Of a stretch of 64,000 bases of DNA, positions 11,701 to 27,266 are shown piece after piece. Made by a program: the position numbers and the translations under genes. How positions within the stretch are numbered: the stretch's first letter is position 1; every line of letters starts with the position of its first letter. The notes beneath the pieces were generated by a model. It did not search any database. It saw only the letters and a program-made list of their open reading frames with translations, and was not told the DNA's origin. Origin of the DNA: Euonymus europaeus (taxonomy: Eukaryota > Streptophyta > Magnoliopsida > Celastrales > Celastraceae); the NCBI GenBank assembly GCA_963580455.1, contig OY756967.1:21250022-21314021 (forward strand), written 5' to 3'.

Positions 11701-12473
11701 AATATTAAGTTCTAAATTAAGTAAGCTACTATTCCAAACGAAAACATTCACCTTTTCATGGAAAATACCTGAAAGGCATATGGGAACCCTACGAGGCTGT
11801 AGAAGTCAATTTTCACCCCCTTCTGCTTGAATTTCTGAGCTCTCCCACGTAAGGCTGTTTGGAGTCCTTCACAAGTTCTTTTGAAGCTCAATGTCCCCCA
11901 TGGGAACTCATTGAATTTTTGCAAGTCCATAACTAAATTCAAGAAGTTAAGGTCGATGGACAGCTTCGTCTCCTTACCAAGTAAAACAACCTCAACAAAG
12001 TATACCAGAGCCAGCTTCAACTTCATCTCTACCTCCTTGCATCCAATGAACTTCTCTTCCAACTCTTTGCATGATATTAGTGTTTTCCCTTCAAAAACTG
12101 TATCAAAAATGCAAAATTGCCCAATTTCTGGTAATGGATCAAATTCCGGCAATGGGGAACATGTCATACCCGTTATTAGGTTGAACTCCCTAATGGAGAA
12201 TGTCGCTCTCTTTTCACATAGTCTAAAAACCATTTTTCCCTCATACTCATCCTTTGGAGCTTTGACTTGGCGTAGGAGAACTTGGTGTATGATCTGCGGA
12301 TGGTTTTTTGGTGCTTTTATTTCTAGGAACCTCCCAAAACATGAATTGTTAAACTGCTGTAAACAGTTAAATTTCCCGAGTTCTTCTCTAATAAGGCACG
12401 TGGCTTGATACAGTCTGCAGAGAACATTCACCTTAGAAGGGAACCTGTCTGCCTCTCTTATCCTATACTCCAT
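8796..12473 (-). CDS. ULP1-type (C48) cysteine protease with DUF1985, MULE cargo, open reading frame kept
   Basis: Exons on - strand: 12473-11769, 11592-11289, 10885-9750, 9656-9561, 9394-9021, 8943-8796, giving 920 codons without a stop. Exon 1 is DUF1985 (RIREADRFPSKVNV ... ALRGRAQKFK). Exon 3 encodes a low-complexity Lys/Glu/Val-rich region with about four 14-residue repeats of the type EKVVQSETVEAGDA. Exons 4-6 form the peptidase: His in GDHWIALMVD (about residue 801), Asp in TAFDSF (about 817), Gln in VPQQQNG, and the catalytic Cys in SDCGVFC (about 875). Ulp1 family enzymes cleave SUMO or ubiquitin-like conjugates; the substrate here is unknown. The exon 2/3 junction is the weakest: the frame needs a GT donor after TCTGGT and a late acceptor at 10886. 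It is the only large gene of this element that stays open. Confidence 0.82.
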
Positions 12474-13317
12474 TTAGATGGACTGCAAACAAACAATTAA
12501 GTATGCCCAATGTAACGAATTTCAACTCTGAGATGTTATAAATACAAATGAAAAAGCTATCCTAAAAAAACCAACAAAAGTGCAAAAAAAACCTAATTTG
12601 TCATATACAAAACATTGAAACGTTTCACAACCAAACTTTTACTGTTATGAACAAACTTGACACTATTCTAAACGAAAATAAACGGAGTGATAAACAAAGA
12701 CAAAACTGTTCACATAAAAACTTCAAAGCTTCTAAACAAAACTGTAACTACTTGATGCAACATCTTGTTTAGTATCATCCACTCAATTCCAAATTCGTAA
12801 AACCTGGGAAATGTTTGCATTTCATCAAACCTACAACAACTAACTTCAATCCATAATGGAATACCCAATATCACCCAAATAAACAGCAAAACCTAACCCA
12901 TAACCCAAATGACATGATGCACAACAACAAAACCAGTAAACAACCAAAGGACAAGGGACATACACTCATGCATTTCATACCATGAGCAGACACATTATCG
13001 TTCTCCTTCCAGTTCTTTCAAAACGAGATCATCAACAACAAAGGGAAGATAGGAATAACAAGTAAAATACATGTCTTACCCGTGCGTGCTGGACTGAGAG
13101 AAGTAATGGCAACACCTCGTGAACAGCAGAACGAACGGGACCTTTCTTTGGGTGCAATGCCGGACTGCTTCTTTGGTCGGCTTGCGTCGTTCTTCCTTCC
13201 TTCGATCTTCCGTTCTTCGTGCAGCAGTGGTAACTGGTAAGGTAAGTTATTTAATTTTTCAAAAATTTAATTAATTAAAGCAGTTTAGTTGGAGGGAAGA
13301 GAGTAAATGTGGAGTGG
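12474..13317. other. Element B 5' region upstream of the ULP gene
   Basis: No reading frame was seen. The stretch carries several TTCTAAAC words on + (that is, GTTTAGAA in the ULP sense) up to about 12760. It then becomes a C/A-rich stretch that could hold the ULP promoter and leader. No TATA box could be assigned with confidence. Confidence 0.5.
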
Positions 13318-13426
13318 GGGCATATGAGACATTTCCTTGAGTAAAAGGGTTATAAGTTAAGTTTTTTTAAAAAAAGGTTAGTTAGCAAAAACAGTTTTAT
13401 TTTTGGGTCATTTTGCCAAATTTCCC
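13318..13426 (+). repeat. Right terminal inverted repeat of element B
   Basis: Inverted partner of 4223-4330, ending CAAATTTCCC immediately before the 9-bp duplication. The two ends are still close, which suggests a fairly young insertion. Confidence 0.92.
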
Positions 13427-13435
13427 CATTTTAAT
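13427..13435 (+). repeat. Right 9-bp target-site duplication of element B
   Basis: CATTTTAAT directly follows the CAAATTTCCC terminus and is identical to 4214-4222. Confidence 0.93.
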
Positions 13436-14340
13436 CAAGTTAACAACTTTCATTTCTCCGTATTGTAGCTATTAAATTTACATCAGAATCAATATTAAAT
13501 TCATTTTTATTATAAAAAGTTAAACCATATATTTGTTCATATAAGTAAAACGCATCTCTAAATATAATCACATCAATAAAAATATATTTCAATCAAAGTT
13601 TTGCACCCATTGAAATTGCATGATTGTGGTTGCTTAATAGTGTATAAGTTGATGAACAATTTGGTAAATTAAGGTATTTTAAATTAAGTGTATAAGCAAT
13701 TGGATTAAACTACTCTGAGTTTAATAGTTGTTTGACAATGCTAGAGTGAAAACTGTATGTAAATTTATTAATAAGAGTATTTAAAATAGTTAAATAATGA
13801 AATGAAGAGATATTAAAAAGAATTTTGGTTTGCGTAATTTTAAAAGCTCATTGAGCATGAAAATATGAGGTGTAGGAAATTAAGCATCACAAATTAAAGT
13901 ATTAAGTATGTTATGGCTTTGACTGCCTCGATGTAAACCGCCTTCGGAGGCTATGGTATAAGCTTTTACATATTTTGAAATTATATTATATTAAATTAAA
14001 TTAAATCAAGTTTTTAATTTTTTAATTAAATTAAATAATTTTTAATGAGATAACCGATTTTTTAAATAGTTTATAAAAACATATATGGTTATCTATAAAT
14101 AGCTGATTTAATCCATGGAGAGATTTTATTTTGAGTTAGGTTAAATAACTGAAATTATTTTCTTGCAGCTGGAAGATTTATCATCAAAATAGCTAAATTA
14201 ATTAAATAACTATCTCCATAACTTTGATTATTTATTATTTTGAACTATTTATTATTATATGAAAAATTAAAATATGTATTTTTCAGTTTCCTATATCATT
14301 TTTTATTCATGTCGGTAATTGCCAACGCTATGTCCAGACC
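13436..14340. other. Intergenic, AT-rich
   Basis: No gene-like frame. Very AT-rich sequence with short homopurine/homopyrimidine stretches. The last ~100 bases presumably hold the promoter and leader of the MAG2-like gene; no defined motif could be assigned. Confidence 0.6.
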
Positions 14341-17300
14341 ATGAGTTCAATTGAGTACCTTCGGCCATTAATGGAGCCAACCCCACCTCCTGCTCCGTTG
14401 CCCAAACTCAGCGAGCTCTCGATCCATCAATTAGGGTTTGTGGACAGACATTTCAAGGAACCCCACGATCTCCTCGGGGCTCCACTTCTATTCACCGAAC
14501 TGAACAACTACTGTTCTGATTTGGACGCTAATCTTCTTCTCCTTAGGAGATCTATCACCAAGCGCGCCGTTTCATGGATCTCCCGTTCTTTTGCCACAAA
14601 AACATCCCTTCGTCGTCTCAATCACAATTTGGAGAATCTCAGTCTATCCACTTCTCAATGTCAGTAACCTTGAATTTATCAATATTCATTTGCACTTCTT
14701 TTTTTGATTTTAATGTCTGGCTTGTAGACGGAAGTGGCCCAAGGAGTATTCAGAAGATTTTGGGGGAGGAGCTGCCTCCACTTGTAAAGGAATTGCGTAG
14801 AATTGAAAGTATTCGCAAATATGTGGGTGAGTTTGAGAGTAATTATTCCCTTTTAATTTATTTTTTTGATAAAATTATTCCCTTTTAATAGTTTATAAAT
14901 TCTGAATCTGTGTATTTTGGTTTTTGTTTTATCGTTCTTGAACAAGAGTGCATAGACTGCTTGGAATTTGAGATTTCATGAGTGATTCTAAGGGTTTGCT
15001 TGGATTAGAGTTAACAAGGGAGAGTTAAGTAGAGTAGTCATCAAGTTTCTAAATTGGCATTAATAACTAGTGTTTCTAAAAAGCGGCAAAGCTCTGTAAA
15101 GAAACTCTTTGATTGCTTAAAATGGCAACATAGTTATGTCTGTTTTTATTGTAGCATTATAACCTAATGGTCTGAATTTCTGTTGAGGGCCTTAGAGTTC
15201 TTCCCTAGTTTTCTTAAGAGCAACGCCAAGGGGAGTGCTAAATGGGGTGCTACATGGTTATAACTACCAAAATGTGGTGGAGATAAACTAGCACTTTGGG
15301 TGGTGGGGTGATATATTTAATATTTTTTGAAGAGGATGAGAGGGGTGGTATAAATGGAGGGCAAGGTAGTTAAGAAGGAAAATGATGTGTTTTAAATGGG
15401 CTTGGCCCAGAGAAACCCTTTTAGCACGCCATTTTATCACCTCATTGAAACCAATGCATTTTAGCACCTCTCTTTTACACTATCCCTTTGGAGTTGCTCT
15501 TGCAAAAGTTCATGCTTAGACCTAGGGGAGCTTTTTTCCTTTTCTTTTGAACGAAAGAAGAATTTACATCACAGGGCACCAAGAGTTTGCCAATTGCCAC
15601 CCAAGTACAAGAGCTTAATGTCCTCTTATCCGAGAAGGGCTTCTCCTCTTTCCGTTTAACACAATTTTTACTTACTAATATTTTAATTTCTGTTGCAAAT
15701 ACATATAACTGAAGAGTATCTGGCCAGCTGTTTAGCCTATTCTTTTTTTCAGATTTCACTCTGAAGGTGGAAGCTGTGGTTGGAGACCTTGAAGATGCAG
15801 TTTTCTACAGTGTAAATAAACACAGGAGTAGATCGTCAGCAAAACTTCCAGATTCACTAATTGTAGGGTTGATTCTTTTTCTTTCTTAATTGTGAATGAT
15901 TTGAAGAAGAAGAAAAATCAGTTGACACTTGACAGTATAGATCAAACCCATGTAGTTGACAGCTTCTTGGTTTGCAGGACTCCCAGAGGAAACAAGAAAG
16001 GCTACTTCAAGCAATGAAATCCATGAATGAAATTGAGGAAATGTTGGTTGGTGGTGTTAAAGAATTTAAATGTCAGTGGCATCATCTCATGGAATCGGTT
16101 GATTCTAGAGTGGATAAAGCCCTGGCTGTTCTTCGTCCTCAAATTCTCGCAGACCATCGTGTTCTTCTTGCTTCTCTAGGATGGCCACCAAAGCTTTCGT
16201 CATCGGAAGTTGAGAATGGCCAAATGTCCAGTGTTCCTAACCCACTAGTTTTGATGCACGTGGATAAGAGAGAGAGATATTCTCAAAGTTTTTGTGACCT
16301 CTGTGCTTTGCAGCATTTGCAGACACGGAGGGAAGAACGCGAACTTAATTTTTTTGGTCATAAGAAGAATGACATTGGGCTTTGGGCTATTGATGAACTG
16401 GTGACACCAATTGCATCACGAATGGAATATCATTTCACAAAATGGCTCGAGCAGCCTGAATTTATTTTTGGTCTTGTATCCAAAATTACTGAGGACTTTA
16501 TTGTAGGAGTTGATGATGTTTTGCAGCCATTGATTGATAGAGCAAGGCTGGTGAGCTATAGTGCCAAAGAAGCTTGGGTTTCAGCCATGGTTCATATGCT
16601 TTCTGTGTTTACAGAGAAAAGACTGTTTCCCCTTCTTGCTGAAAGGTACAAGGAAAAAGACTTGAGATCAGGAGTTATATCTTCCTGGCTTCATTTAATA
16701 GACCTTATTGTAGCTTTTGATAAACGGATGGAATCGCTTATAAATTCTGATACTTGTCTCTTTATGGGGGAATCTGAAAGGTTCGGAGGATTTTCAAGTG
16801 GCGTGTCAGTATTAAGGATCTTCTGTGATAGGCAAGAATGGCTAAAAATCTGGGGAAAGATAGAGCTCAAGGATGGCTGGAAGAAACTGAAAGTGGAACT
16901 AAAAGATGAAAGGGTTTGGTTAATTGAAAAAAATTGCGGAGTTCATATTGGCACAGAATCTGAACAGTTTTTACTGTCGACGAGAGAAGAGTTTAAAGCT
17001 CCTTTAGTTGCAGAATCCGTCCTCAAAATTTCTTGGGACATTATTGAACGAAGTCAAACTTTTCCAGCCATTCTAGCGCGTGCCCAATTTATTAGATTAG
17101 CTGCTGGAAGATTCCTTTGGCACTTCTTCAATGTGTTGATCTTAAGGGGCAAGAGAACTGAATTTATTCTTGACAATCCAAATGATGATGCCCTAATGAG
17201 AATCTGCGGGTCAATAAATGCTGCCAGATATATTGAGTCTAAACTGCTTGAGTGGAGTGATGATGTGAACTTCTCGGAGATGAAAATTGCTGAAAATAAT

Positions 17301-17933
17301 TCTAACATCCACAATAGAGATGTTCGGAATGAAACTTGCTTCTTTTGGGAAGAAATTAAAAGCTTGGTTGAGCTCGAGACTAATTGGCTTCTGGAGATAA
17401 TAGGTGTTCTTCTTCGTCAGTTTGAATCTCTATGCTGCGATAATGGATGTTTTGAGCAGCGGGTAGAAAACACAATTCCTGATAGAATTTTAAGAGTTGA
17501 GGACTTGACCGTGTCCATGGGTTTCATTGAAGCATTGGATAGTTTGAGAAGTCGGCTTCAATTTCTCAAGACGGTTCTCAATCCGAAGGACTTTTTCGAT
17601 TTATGGCGAAGCGTGGCCGAGGGTGTTGACCGTTATATATCCGGCAGCATTATCACAAGTGAGATTGAATTTTCCAGCAAGGTGATTGATCAGTTTGGAG
17701 TTGACATGAATGCAGTTTTCCTTGTTTTCCAACCTTTTTGTGTACGCCCGGAAGCATTCTTCCCTTGTATAAGAGAGACTTTGAAGCTATTAACTATGAG
17801 CAGGGAAGAGGCAAAGCATTTGAAACTGGTTCGATCCAACGATGCAAGTGGAATAAAATGCTTGCGTGTTTTTGGAGTTTCTCACTTGTCTTTTGATCAA
17901 GTTGATAGAGTTTTGAGGAAAAGAAGGTTATGA
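14341..17933 (+). CDS. MAG2L: RINT1/TIP20-family vesicle tethering protein, MAG2-like
   Basis: Exons 14341-14659, 14728-14826, 15753-15862, 15978-17933 join in frame to 827 residues. The first exon starts MSSIEYLRPLMEP and holds the conserved N-terminal helix region (FTELNNYCSDLD). Exon 3 carries VGDLEDAVFYSVNKH. The long last exon is the RINT1_TIP20 domain (VDKALAVLRPQILADHR; FTKWLEQPEFIFGLVSKIT; SSWLHLIDLIVAFDKRM; LKTVLNPKDFFDLWRSVAEGVD; CVRPEAFFP near the end). In plants, MAG2 and MAG2-like act with the ER-localised Dsl1-type tether and SNAREs in Golgi-to-ER transport of cargo such as storage proteins. Length matches the family (~800). Family membership is firm. The choice of MAG2-like over MAG2 rests on the divergent N terminus and is tentative. 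No breaks were seen. Confidence 0.9.
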
Positions 17934-18239
17934 TCTTGAGTTCCATAGTGGATGTAGATCGAAAATCTTTTTTTGCCTTCACAGTTATTTTCTAATCTCC
18001 TATTATATGAATATCTATTCATTGTCCGCAGTTGATTTGGTTCTCCTTGCGAACATGAAATCCGCCTGTGAATCGTTTAGAAGGCGGCAGATGTGGATGT
18101 CACTGGAGATGGTGAAAATTGCTTGTCATGAAAAACGGAAGGGAAAAAACACGATTAATTTAGCCATTTAGGGGTGGGAAAGAGGGTAATATTTGCATGT
18201 CCATATCTGGTTTAGTTTAGATTTTTTGGAGGTATTTAA

Positions 18240-18510
18240 TTGATTTAAGTTCGAACAAGTTAATCCGACGGTAATTCAATTAAAGTTGAGATTTTGATCA
18301 TCAAATGGAACAATCAATCAAACAAATTAGTTATTCAAAAGAGATATGATTTAATTTGAATCGAACAAATTGATTATTCGGATGAAACGTGATTTAATTC
18401 GAATCAAATAATCAAAATATGGTTTAATTTGAATCGAATAAATTGACTATTCGGATGAGATATGATTTAGTTCGGATCAAACAAATTGATTATTCGGATG
18501 GGATATAGTT
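18240..18510 (+). repeat. Imperfect tandem repeat, ~50-60 bp
   Basis: Four to five degenerate copies of a unit containing 'gaatcgaacaaattgattattcgg' style sequence and 'gatatgatttaattcg'. It lies between the MAG2-like stop and the PPR gene, and nothing coding was seen in it. Confidence 0.75.
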
Positions 18511-18789
18511 TTGTTATCCTTTAACAATATAGTCTGACTCTTTTCTTTTCTGTTCTTTAATATTGAAAACACAGTACTACACACTTGGGTACAGTGGCAT
18601 GTGGTGTTGTGGTGTTGCCTTGTTGGTGCAGGACATTGCTGGTGGCGAACCCAAATGGTGTGTGGTCTGATAAACTCTATCAAGGGTGGCCTGGACTTCA
18701 TGAATTAGGGTACTTGGATGGTGGATTCTTCCGCCCCGACAATATATGAATAAGAGAACCCAATTTGTGATCTCAATCGAGTCACTGTG

Positions 18790-21444
18790 ATGATAATGCT
18801 TCAGTTGCCACTGAAAAATGTAGCTAAGTCGTCAAGGGTTTTTGGCTCCCATTCGATTTTCATTCTCAGGACAACACCTCTGTATATTCACCACCACTAC
18901 CAGCATCAATTCTATCCCGCAGCCACTTCGACCCAGACAACAGCCATTGATAAAGAGGTTGGTAGCAGCTTAAACGCCAAAGAGGTGGTCTTTGATTTTA
19001 AAGAACGGTTCAAGTGCGGCAACGCCGTCTTGCTGGATCGGATCTTGGAAGTTCTTAGGGTCCACGATGACGACGATGCCAACTTTCGCCTTGCCGGAGA
19101 CCTTGCACTTTCCCAGTTGAATCTCCAGCTTTCAGAAGCTTTTGTCCTAACCGTGCTCAAACATGGGGCTCGTCACCACCAGGTCCTAAGCTGCCTAAAA
19201 TTCTTTGACTGGGCAGGCCGACAGCGGGGCTTCTATCATACCCTTGTAACCTTCCACGCCATTTTCAACATCGTCGTTAAGGCAAAGATCATGCCCCTCG
19301 TGCTTGAGTACGTCGCCGACTATCGCAAGCACAGGCGGTACAGCGTCCGTTTCTACAGTGTTTTGGTCATGGGTTATACGGTGGCTGGCAAGCCTCATGT
19401 TGCACTACAGGTGTTCGGTAGAATGCGGTTTCTTGGTCTGGACTTGGATAACTTCTCTTATAACGTCCTTTTGGATGCCCTTGTTGAGCAAAGTTGTTTC
19501 GATGCAGTTGAGGTCGTTGCAAAGCAGATTTGCAATAGGGGTTTTGAGAACGAGATCACTCAATCAATTATGGTGAAGAATTTGTGTAAGCAGAATCTGC
19601 TTGACGAGGCCGAGGCTTATTTGCACGATTTGGTGAGCAGAGGGCGACCATTTAGTGCCCGCGCACCTGCTATTCTCGTGGATGCCCTTTGTAAGAAGGA
19701 ACAGTACGAAAAAACAGTGGGGTTGATGGAGGAGTTTAAGCAGTCGGGTTTGGTTGCAATGGACGATGCGTATGGTGCGTGGCATAGAAACCTTGTTCAA
19801 GTTGGCAAGGTAGAAGGAGCTTTGGAGTTCTTATGGGACAAGAAGTCTCTTGGACATTATGTTCCCCCCTTGTTCCAGTATAATATTTTGCTTTATAAGC
19901 TTTTGCGGGAGAACCGTCTCAAAGAGGTGTATGATATGCTGACAGATATGAAGGAGAGTGATATTTCTCCTGATAAGGTCACAATGAACGCAGCAGTGTG
20001 TTTATTTTGTAAAGCTGGAATGTTGGATATCGCACTTGAATTGTACAATTCAAGGCACGAGTTTGGGCTCTCTCCAAACAGCTTGGCTTATAACTATTTG
20101 ATCAATACTTTATGTGGAGACGGGAGCATCAATGAAGCTTATTGTGTCTTAAACAATTCCATTGACCAGAGTTATTTCCCCAGTGAGAAGACATTCTCTA
20201 TTCTCGCGGAGGCTCTGTGGAGAGAAGGGAAGAGTGACAGGATGAAGGAACTGGTATCCAATTTCCCAGAGCATAATTTTCGACAAAGAGATTTCATAAT
20301 TGATAAATTTATATCAGCTCTATGCATGGCTCATTGGGTAGAATATGGTTATCTGACAAAATTTACTTCAAGAAATACTTATGTTAACTTGATTCATGGG
20401 TTTATCAACACAAGTAAGGGAGATATTGCTGCTAGACTTCTCATTGAGATGCAGGAGAAGGGATACCAAGCAACTCAGGCTATGTTCAGGCAAGTTATTC
20501 ATTGCCTGTGTAATATGGACAATTCCATGACTCAGTTTTTCAAATTGCTGGAGATTCAATTGTCACATCATAAACCTAACCTTTGCATTTATAACAACTT
20601 CATTGCTGAAGCTGGGAAAGCCGAAAGACCTGAATTAGCAAGAGAAGTATTTGAGATGATGCATAAGAGTGGAATTGAGCCCGATATTCACTCTTACATT
20701 CTTATGTTGAAAACTTATCTGAATAGCGGAAGAATTTCTGATGCTTTAATTTTTTTTAATGATTTGTGCCATCGAAGAAAGGTTGAAAGAAAACTCTGGA
20801 GTGCTATGGTTGTTGGCCTCTGCAAAGCCAATAGAATTGATATCGCAGTGGACATTTTTAAGAAAATGAGGAGTGCTGGAGTGGTTCCAAGCAAGAAGTG
20901 TTATGAGGAGGTTGTAAAGCTGTTATGTTCAAGAGGATATTATGACTTGGTGGTAAATTTTATTAATGAGTTAGCTAAAGAAGGTTGTCGTATTTCCTCG
21001 TTTATTGGAAACACGCTCTTGTTTCATTCTTTGAGGACTCAAGAGCTCTACGAGGCTTGGCTTCTAGCAAGAGAGGTGCAGAATGAAACATCTTCAATCG
21101 CAATGCTTGGCCAGCTCATTGGTGCATTTTGTGGCCGCCTTAGTGTGAGTGAACATTTCAAGAGCTGGGAAGAATTGATTGAACAATGCTTCCCTCTTGA
21201 CCTCTACACTTACAATATGTTGTTGAAAAGATTAAGCATGAGCCACATTGACCAAGCCCGTGAGTTGTTCAACAGGATATGCCAAAAAGGATATGAGCCC
21301 AATTGCTGGACTTATGATATCTTAATAAATGGTCTTGTCCAACATGAAAGGACAGCTGAGGCTAGGAGGCTAGAGGAGGAGAGGTTCATGAGAAGGTTTG
21401 ATCCAACGGTGAAAAACCAAGGTACCAAGCATTTTGATGGGTAA
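18790..21444 (+). CDS. P-class pentatricopeptide repeat protein, probably mitochondrial (At1g71210-like)
   Basis: Single exon, 884 residues from the ATG at 18790 (a second in-frame ATG follows two codons later). The first ~45 residues are rich in Ser, Arg and His with few acids, like an organelle transit peptide. About 15-20 PPR motifs of ~35 residues follow, with typical features (FSYNVLLDALVEQSCFDAVEVV; LAYNYLINTLCGDGSINEAY; IHSYILMLKTYLNSGRISDA; WTYDILINGLVQHERTAEA). No E, DYW or SMR domain is seen at the C terminus, so this is P class, likely an RNA-binding factor in organellar RNA stability, splicing or translation. The overall sequence resembles the Arabidopsis At1g71210 group by memory. 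The RNA target cannot be read from this. Confidence 0.9.
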   Translation: MIMLQLPLKNVAKSSRVFGSHSIFILRTTPLYIHHHYQHQFYPAATSTQTTAIDKEVGSSLNAKEVVFDFKERFKCGNAVLLDRILEVLRVHDDDDANFRLAGDLALSQLNLQLSEAFVLTVLKHGARHHQVLSCLKFFDWAGRQRGFYHTLVTFHAIFNIVVKAKIMPLVLEYVADYRKHRRYSVRFYSVLVMGYTVAGKPHVALQVFGRMRFLGLDLDNFSYNVLLDALVEQSCFDAVEVVAKQICNRGFENEITQSIMVKNLCKQNLLDEAEAYLHDLVSRGRPFSARAPAILVDALCKKEQYEKTVGLMEEFKQSGLVAMDDAYGAWHRNLVQVGKVEGALEFLWDKKSLGHYVPPLFQYNILLYKLLRENRLKEVYDMLTDMKESDISPDKVTMNAAVCLFCKAGMLDIALELYNSRHEFGLSPNSLAYNYLINTLCGDGSINEAYCVLNNSIDQSYFPSEKTFSILAEALWREGKSDRMKELVSNFPEHNFRQRDFIIDKFISALCMAHWVEYGYLTKFTSRNTYVNLIHGFINTSKGDIAARLLIEMQEKGYQATQAMFRQVIHCLCNMDNSMTQFFKLLEIQLSHHKPNLCIYNNFIAEAGKAERPELAREVFEMMHKSGIEPDIHSYILMLKTYLNSGRISDALIFFNDLCHRRKVERKLWSAMVVGLCKANRIDIAVDIFKKMRSAGVVPSKKCYEEVVKLLCSRGYYDLVVNFINELAKEGCRISSFIGNTLLFHSLRTQELYEAWLLAREVQNETSSIAMLGQLIGAFCGRLSVSEHFKSWEELIEQCFPLDLYTYNMLLKRLSMSHIDQARELFNRICQKGYEPNCWTYDILINGLVQHERTAEARRLEEERFMRRFDPTVKNQGTKHFDG

Positions 21445-22618
21445 ACGGCTGGTTGGCGGTCCTAATAAATGACTATAGATGTTAACTAATCACCGAGCTG
21501 TACAAGTTTAATTACTATTTCTTAATTACTAGTTTGTTGATACTAGTGTTTATAGTGAATGAAAGTATTCTTGCATTGAATTGTCGTGGAAGTGGCAACT
21601 TGAGGTTCATTTTTTGGTGATAAACTGTTGTTCTTGGATTCATCTGTATCGGTTGATGTCATGGTGGTTTTTTATGAATCATTGCTAACATTCTAGCGAA
21701 AGCCAACGAGTTACTTAAATTACAGAATGCCAAAACTTCACGATGGACACAGGGATCATTTGAATGATTTTCTTCTTGGACTTGTTTGAGGTGAGTGAAC
21801 TCCAACCAATATGATTATTTTCAACAGTATCAATTGATTCCCAAAGAGTTGGAGCATTTTGCTAGATTTTTCTATTCCAGGAGCAATGGAGGAGAAGATG
21901 ATTTATAGACTTTGAGATACTTCTGGCAAAGATTGTATTACTAGGTACAGAATAATATATTCTCTGTAGTTTCTCCTGGCTCAGAATTCTTCCACAGAAA
22001 ATTCTCAACAGAAGAAAGAAACCTTGGGATTGGGAGGCACTTTCAGAGATAATGGTTTGGTAGCTTGCCCTTGCACTTGCATGAGTTCATATACTTCTTT
22101 CATAGATGCAAAGTACACTCAGTAGGAACTTGTTTCTTATTCTTTTTCTTGTCAGGTCCATAACTTGCTTCTATAGTAGATGGTAACTATGAGCATTAAA
22201 TATGGTGGTTGCCCTTTGAAACTGGATCTTTGGTGTCTTGAAATTTCTGATGTAGCAAGGGATCAATCAAGCTTTAATCACTACAAACACACACAAAAAA
22301 TGTCATTTCATAGTACCTGCTGAGTACAAAGCAAGATCTCATGAAGCTGGAATTACAACATCAACGACAAAGCAGATAAAACATGCATGTATTACAAAAG
22401 CCAAAGTGGTGCAATAATTTGCTTGCTTAGAACAAGAACAAACCCTGAATGCATAAATACAAAGCATCTTTATCAGTCACTGCAGCAACAGGACGTTCTA
22501 CATTTGTAGGGCAATACAACTTTTGCATTTTTCCCAGTCCAGCAGGCCAATGTATCTCTTCTTCACACTTGTTTCAGGTGATTCAAGTATTTGTTATCAA
22601 CGTATGCATCACATGCTA
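21445..22618. other. Intergenic between convergent PPR and CDKC genes
   Basis: Holds the 3' untranslated regions of both genes, which converge. No further frame or repeat was supported. Confidence 0.6.

Positions 22619-27266
<4,648 letters not shown>

Larger units (their letters stand above)
4223..13426. mobile_element. Complete Mutator-like element (element B) with ULP1-type protease gene
   Basis: The element starts GGGAAATTTG and ends CAAATTTCCC. Inverted repeats of about 108 bp lie at 4223-4330 and 13318-13426, and a perfect 9-bp duplication CATTTTAAT flanks it (4214-4222 and 13427-13435). It carries a mudrA-type transposase on + (4976-~8230) and a six-exon Ulp1-like gene on - (12473-8796) that converge. 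MULEs carrying ULP-like genes are an established plant class (KAONASHI-type in Arabidopsis). The transposase has a stop and two frameshifts, so this copy would need a transposase supplied in trans. Confidence 0.93.
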
